Shown: piece by piece, positions 60,528 to 64,000 of the stretch
How the letters are laid out: every line of letters starts with the position of its first letter
Position numbering within the stretch: the first letter of the stretch is position 1
NCBI GenBank assembly: GCA_913056495.1
Contig: CAJXMO010000011.1
Coordinates: 62,001-126,000, forward strand
Direction of reading: 5' to 3'
Origin: an uncultured Alteromonadaceae bacterium
Lineage (GTDB): Bacteria; Pseudomonadota; Gammaproteobacteria; Enterobacterales; Alteromonadaceae
Length of the DNA stretch: 64,000 nt
Position numbers and translations under genes: made by a program
Notes under the pieces: generated by a model
Databases searched by the model: none
Told to the model about the DNA's origin: nothing
The model's input: only the letters and a program-made list of their open reading frames with translations

Positions 60528-63500
60528 ATGAGTAGACAAAGTGAAGTCAGCCAAACCATTCGCACATTATTAAAAGAGAAAATTTTAATTCTGGATGGCG
60601 GTATGGGAACAATGATTCAAAACCAAAAGCTGACGGAACAGGATTATCGTGGTGAACGTTTTGCTAATTGGCATCTGGACATTAAAGGCAATAACGATTT
60701 ATTAAGCATTACTCAGCCCGATATTATTGAATCCATTTATGCCGACTATCTGGCTGCCGGCGCTGACATTATTGAAACCAATACATTTAACTCAACGACC
60801 ATCTCAATGGCTGATTATGAGATGGAAGCGCTCAGCCGTGAAATTAACTTAGAATCGGCCAAACTCGCCCGCCGGGTAGCGGATAAGTTTACTGCAAAAA
60901 ATCCAGATAAACCCAGATTTGTCGCCGGTGTTATCGGTCCAACAAGTAAAACAGCTTCTATTTCACCGGACGTAAACGACCCAGGTTTTAGAAATATCAG
61001 CTTTGATGCTTTAGTGAAAGCTTATACAGAATCGACTGAAGCTTTAATTGAAGGTGGGGTTGACCTGATTTTAATCGAAACCATTTTTGATACGCTGAAT
61101 GCTAAAGCTGCCGGTTTTGCGGTATTAAATGCGTTTGAAAATACCGGTATAGAACTACCCATTATGATTTCGGGCACGATTACCGATGCTTCAGGCCGAA
61201 CTTTGTCCGGTCAGACAACCGAAGCTTTTTATAACTCTTTACGCCATTTAAAACCGCTTTCAATTGGTTTGAACTGTGCATTAGGTCCGGCAGAGCTTCG
61301 TCAATATGTTGAAGAATTAGCTCGGGTGTCTGATTTTGCGGTTTCTGTTCACCCTAACGCTGGTTTACCGAACGCGTTTGGTGAGTATGATTTATCACCT
61401 GATGACATGGCTGTGCATATTCGCGAGTGGGCTGAATCTGGCTTTTTTAATATTGTTGGTGGTTGTTGCGGCACTAAACCAGAGCATATTAAAGCCATTG
61501 CTGATTCAGTTGACGGTGTTCAACCGCGTGAAATTAAACCACGTGAAATAGCCTGTCGTTTATCTGGATTGGAACCTTTAACAATTGACCAGAGTTCACT
61601 GTTTGTGAATGTGGGTGAAAGAACGAATATCACAGGTTCTGCGCGCTTTAAACGCCTGATTAAAGATGGTTTATACGATGAAGCATTAGATGTTGCCCGT
61701 CAACAGGTTGAAAACGGTGCACAAATTATTGATATCAACATGGATGAAGGCATGTTGGATTCACAAGCGGCTATGGTGCGCTTTTTAAATCTGATTGCAT
61801 CTGAGCCGGATATTTCCCGTGTGCCTATTATGATTGATTCTTCTAAATGGGAAATATTAGAAGCTGGCCTTAAATGCATTCAGGGTAAGGGTATTGTCAA
61901 CTCTATCAGCTTAAAAGAAGGTGAAGAGAAGTTCATTGAACAAGCCAATTTACTGAGAAAATACGGCGCCGCTGTTATTGTGATGGCGTTTGATGAAGTC
62001 GGTCAGGCTGATACGCGTGAACGCAAATATGAAATTTGTAAACGCTCTTATGAAGTATTAGTTAATAAAGTTGGCTTTCCGCCGGAAGACATTATATTTG
62101 ATCCGAATATTTTTGCTGTGGCGACCGGTATAGACGAGCATAATAACTATGCGGTTGATTTTATCGAAGCTTGTAAAGATATTACGACTAATCTACCTCA
62201 TGCGATGATATCAGGTGGTGTCTCGAACGTTTCTTTCTCATTCCGTGGTAATGATCCGGTTCGAGAAGCAATTCATGCTGTCTTCTTATATTACGCGATT
62301 AAAAACGGCTTAACGATGGGGATTGTTAATGCTGGTCAGTTAGCCATTTATGATGATATTCCTAAAGAATTAAAAGATGCAGTAGAGGATGTTGTTTTAA
62401 ATAAACATTCTGATGCAACTGAAAACCTGTTAGCTATTGCTGAAAATTATCGCGGCAGTGGCGCCAAAGCAGAAGATCCAGCTGCGCAGGAGTGGCGCAC
62501 TTGGGAAGTGAAAAAGCGACTTGAATATTCACTGGTTAAAGGCATCACAGAATATATTGAAGAAGATACCGAAGAAGCCCGTCAACAGGCAGATCGCCCG
62601 CTTCATGTAATCGAAGGTCCTTTGATGGATGGTATGAATGTGGTCGGGGACTTATTTGGTGAAGGTAAAATGTTCCTGCCCCAGGTCGTTAAATCCGCAC
62701 GGGTCATGAAAAGAGCGGTTGCTTATTTAGAACCTTATATTGAAGAAGAAAAAGCAGAAGGCCAGACCAATGGTAAAATTTTGCTGGCGACGGTAAAAGG
62801 CGATGTGCACGATATCGGTAAAAATATCGTTGGTGTCGTACTTCAGTGTAACAACTATGAAATTGTCGATTTAGGCGTGATGGTGCCGGCAGACAAAATA
62901 TTAAAAACCGCGATTGAAGAAAAATGCGACATTATTGGTTTATCCGGTCTGATTACCCCTTCTCTGGATGAAATGGTACATGTTGCCAAAGAAATGAAGC
63001 GTCAGGGCTTTAAACTGCCGTTATTAATTGGTGGCGCAACCACATCCAAAGCACATACAGCGGTTAAAATAGAGCAACAGTATGATGAGCCTGTGGTTTA
63101 TGTACCTAATGCCTCACGTAGTGTGTCCGTTGCTTCCGCTTTATTAAGTGATGAATTAAAGCCTGCTTTTGTTGATCGCTTAAACCTTGAATATGAGCGC
63201 GTTCGTGAGCAGCATGCCAACCGGGGGCCACGCACAGACTTAATCAGCTATGAAAAAGCTCAGGCGAATCGCTTTCCGTTATCGTTTGATGATTATACGC
63301 CGGTTAAACCGAATAAATTGGGCGTGACTGAATTGCAAGATGTCTCTGTTGCCGACTTACGCCCTTATATCGACTGGACGCCTTTCTTTATGACTTGGCA
63401 GTTAAGCGGTAAATATCCGGCAATTTTAGAGCATGAATTGGTCGGGGAAGAAGCTAAAAAATTGTTCAAAGATGCTAACGATCTTTTAGATAGAGTTGAG

Positions 63501-64000
63501 CGTGAAGGAAAAATTAAAGCCAAAGGGGTATTTGGTTTATTCCCGGCTGCCCGAATGGGTGATGATATTGCTATTTATCAGGATGATACGCGAGAAGCAG
63601 AGCTCATGCGGGTACATCATTTACGTAATCAGGGTGCAAAAAAAGAAGGCCAGTATAACCGGGCGTTAAGCGACTATCTGGCAGATGCTGATTCAGGCAT
63701 TGCTGATTATATTGGTGGTTTTGCTGTAACGGCTGGTTTTGGAGCAGATGAATGGGCTGAAGAATTTTTAGCCGAGCATGATGATTACAACAGTATTATG
63801 GTTAAAGCGGTCGCAGATCGCTTAGCTGAAGCGTTTGCTGAATATTTGCATATGAAAGTCCGTAAAGAATACTGGGGTTACGCTGCGGATGAAGATTTAG
63901 ATAATGAAATGTTGATTCGTGAGAAATATCAGGGTATTCGTCCGGCTCCGGGTTATGCGGCGTGTCCGGAACATACCGAGAAAAAACGCTTATGGCAATT
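60528..64000 (+). CDS. metH: Cobalamin-dependent methionine synthase MetH (3' end missing)
   Basis: The frame is open from the ATG at 60528, with GAAGG upstream, to the right edge: about 1157 residues of an expected 1220-1230. MetH methylates homocysteine with methyl-tetrahydrofolate through cobalamin. Domains in order: homocysteine-binding barrel (about 1-325, zinc ligands including [11 protein letters not shown]), pterin-binding domain ([12 protein letters not shown] near 360), cap, cobalamin-binding domain ([16 protein letters not shown], with the DxHxxG His), and an activation domain starting near 895 ([12 protein letters not shown]). The last visible residues, [12 protein letters not shown], belong to that domain. 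No Met box was seen before this gene; the gap 60407-60527 is otherwise unremarkable. Confidence 0.95.
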   Translation, partial: MSRQSEVSQTIRTLLKEKILILDGGMGTMIQNQKLTEQDYRGERFANWHLDIKGNNDLLSITQPDIIESIYADYLAAGADIIETNTFNSTTISMADYEMEALSREINLESAKLARRVADKFTAKNPDKPRFVAGVIGPTSKTASISPDVNDPGFRNISFDALVKAYTESTEALIEGGVDLILIETIFDTLNAKAAGFAVLNAFENTGIELPIMISGTITDASGRTLSGQTTEAFYNSLRHLKPLSIGLNCALGPAELRQYVEELARVSDFAVSVHPNAGLPNAFGEYDLSPDDMAVHIREWAESGFFNIVGGCCGTKPEHIKAIADSVDGVQPREIKPREIACRLSGLEPLTIDQSSLFVNVGERTNITGSARFKRLIKDGLYDEALDVARQQVENGAQIIDINMDEGMLDSQAAMVRFLNLIASEPDISRVPIMIDSSKWEILEAGLKCIQGKGIVNSISLKEGEEKFIEQANLLRKYGAAVIVMAFDEVGQADTRERKYEICKRSYEVLVNKVGFPPEDIIFDPNIFAVATGIDEHNNYAVDFIEACKDITTNLPHAMISGGVSNVSFSFRGNDPVREAIHAVFLYYAIKNGLTMGIVNAGQLAIYDDIPKELKDAVEDVVLNKHSDATENLLAIAENYRGSGAKAEDPAAQEWRTWEVKKRLEYSLVKGITEYIEEDTEEARQQADRPLHVIEGPLMDGMNVVGDLFGEGKMFLPQVVKSARVMKRAVAYLEPYIEEEKAEGQTNGKILLATVKGDVHDIGKNIVGVVLQCNNYEIVDLGVMVPADKILKTAIEEKCDIIGLSGLITPSLDEMVHVAKEMKRQGFKLPLLIGGATTSKAHTAVKIEQQYDEPVVYVPNASRSVSVASALLSDELKPAFVDRLNLEYERVREQHANRGPRTDLISYEKAQANRFPLSFDDYTPVKPNKLGVTELQDVSVADLRPYIDWTPFFMTWQLSGKYPAILEHELVGEEAKKLFKDANDLLDRVEREGKIKAKGVFGLFPAARMGDDIAIYQDDTREAELMRVHHLRNQGAKKEGQYNRALSDYLADADSGIADYIGGFAVTAGFGADEWAEEFLAEHDDYNSIMVKAVADRLAEAFAEYLHMKVRKEYWGYAADEDLDNEMLIREKYQGIRPAPGYAACPEHTEKKRLWQ

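Noticed and set aside
1-64000. tRNA, rRNA, CRISPR arrays, insertion sequences, prophage or att sites
   Set aside because: I read the gaps on both strands and saw no cloverleaf-like sequence, regularly spaced repeats, transposase or integrase.

Overview
This window looks like a piece of a chromosome from a marine gammaproteobacterium of the Alteromonadales type (a Catenovulum- or Paraglaciecola-like Alteromonadaceae is my best guess). The DNA is AT-rich. Housekeeping genes are typical of gammaproteobacteria (smc-zipA, dsbC-recJ, tadA, cysZ, metA, metH, msrPQ, grxB, trhO). Sugar genes are arranged as TonB-receptor, LacI and MFS loci. No rRNA, tRNA, CRISPR array, insertion sequence or prophage was seen. 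The genus is an inference; the class is well supported.

Layout. 1-1430: small DUF2999 protein and a PilZ protein. 1436-5099: fructose module, with an MFS permease and fructokinase on the minus strand divergent from a ROK regulator; a perfect 11-bp-arm palindrome lies between them. 5126-6004: periplasmic solute-binding protein. 6077-10552: light-response operon with CRY-DASH, a second cryptochrome/photolyase, a broken DUF2256 gene and an Fe-S (6-4)-type photolyase. 10710-14896: HD-domain protein, glutaredoxin 2, an EAL phosphodiesterase and a CBS protein. 15057-27925: sucrose locus with MFS permease, intracellular GH32, LacI regulator, TonB receptor, TPR / 2OG-oxygenase / tryptophan-halogenase-like genes and amylosucrase. 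Three copies of one LacI-type operator tie it together. 28056-45436: mixed core genes, including an amidoligase-glutaminase-YqaA cassette, a hybrid kinase with an NMT1-like sensor, msrPQ, mscS, dsbC-recJ, a second LacI regulator and tadA. 45729-52400: a 41-residue basic protein, cysZ, smc, zipA and a SirB1-like protein. 52579-59120: a complete six-gene ebo cluster in the order eboD-C-A-B-E-F. 59316-64000: four tandem Met boxes, metA and metH, the latter cut by the right edge.

How the genes work together. In the sucrose locus the TonB receptor would bring the sugar across the outer membrane and the MFS protein across the inner membrane. In the cytoplasm it can be hydrolysed by GH32 or turned into alpha-glucan plus fructose by amylosucrase; the released fructose could be phosphorylated by the fructokinase near the left end. 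The LacI protein probably controls the permease/GH32 unit, the receptor and amylosucrase together. The ebo cluster is the most notable system: a conserved but poorly understood set of metabolite-traffic genes, here with no obvious biosynthetic partner and with palindromes in the eboD leader.

Things that look broken or unusual: a DUF2256 gene that has lost its first CxxC motif and has an in-frame stop; a TPR-oxygenase reading frame divided by one in-frame TAG; an AI-2E family gene whose best ribosome binding site points to an ATT codon; and an MsrP Tat signal with Lys-Arg in place of Arg-Arg.
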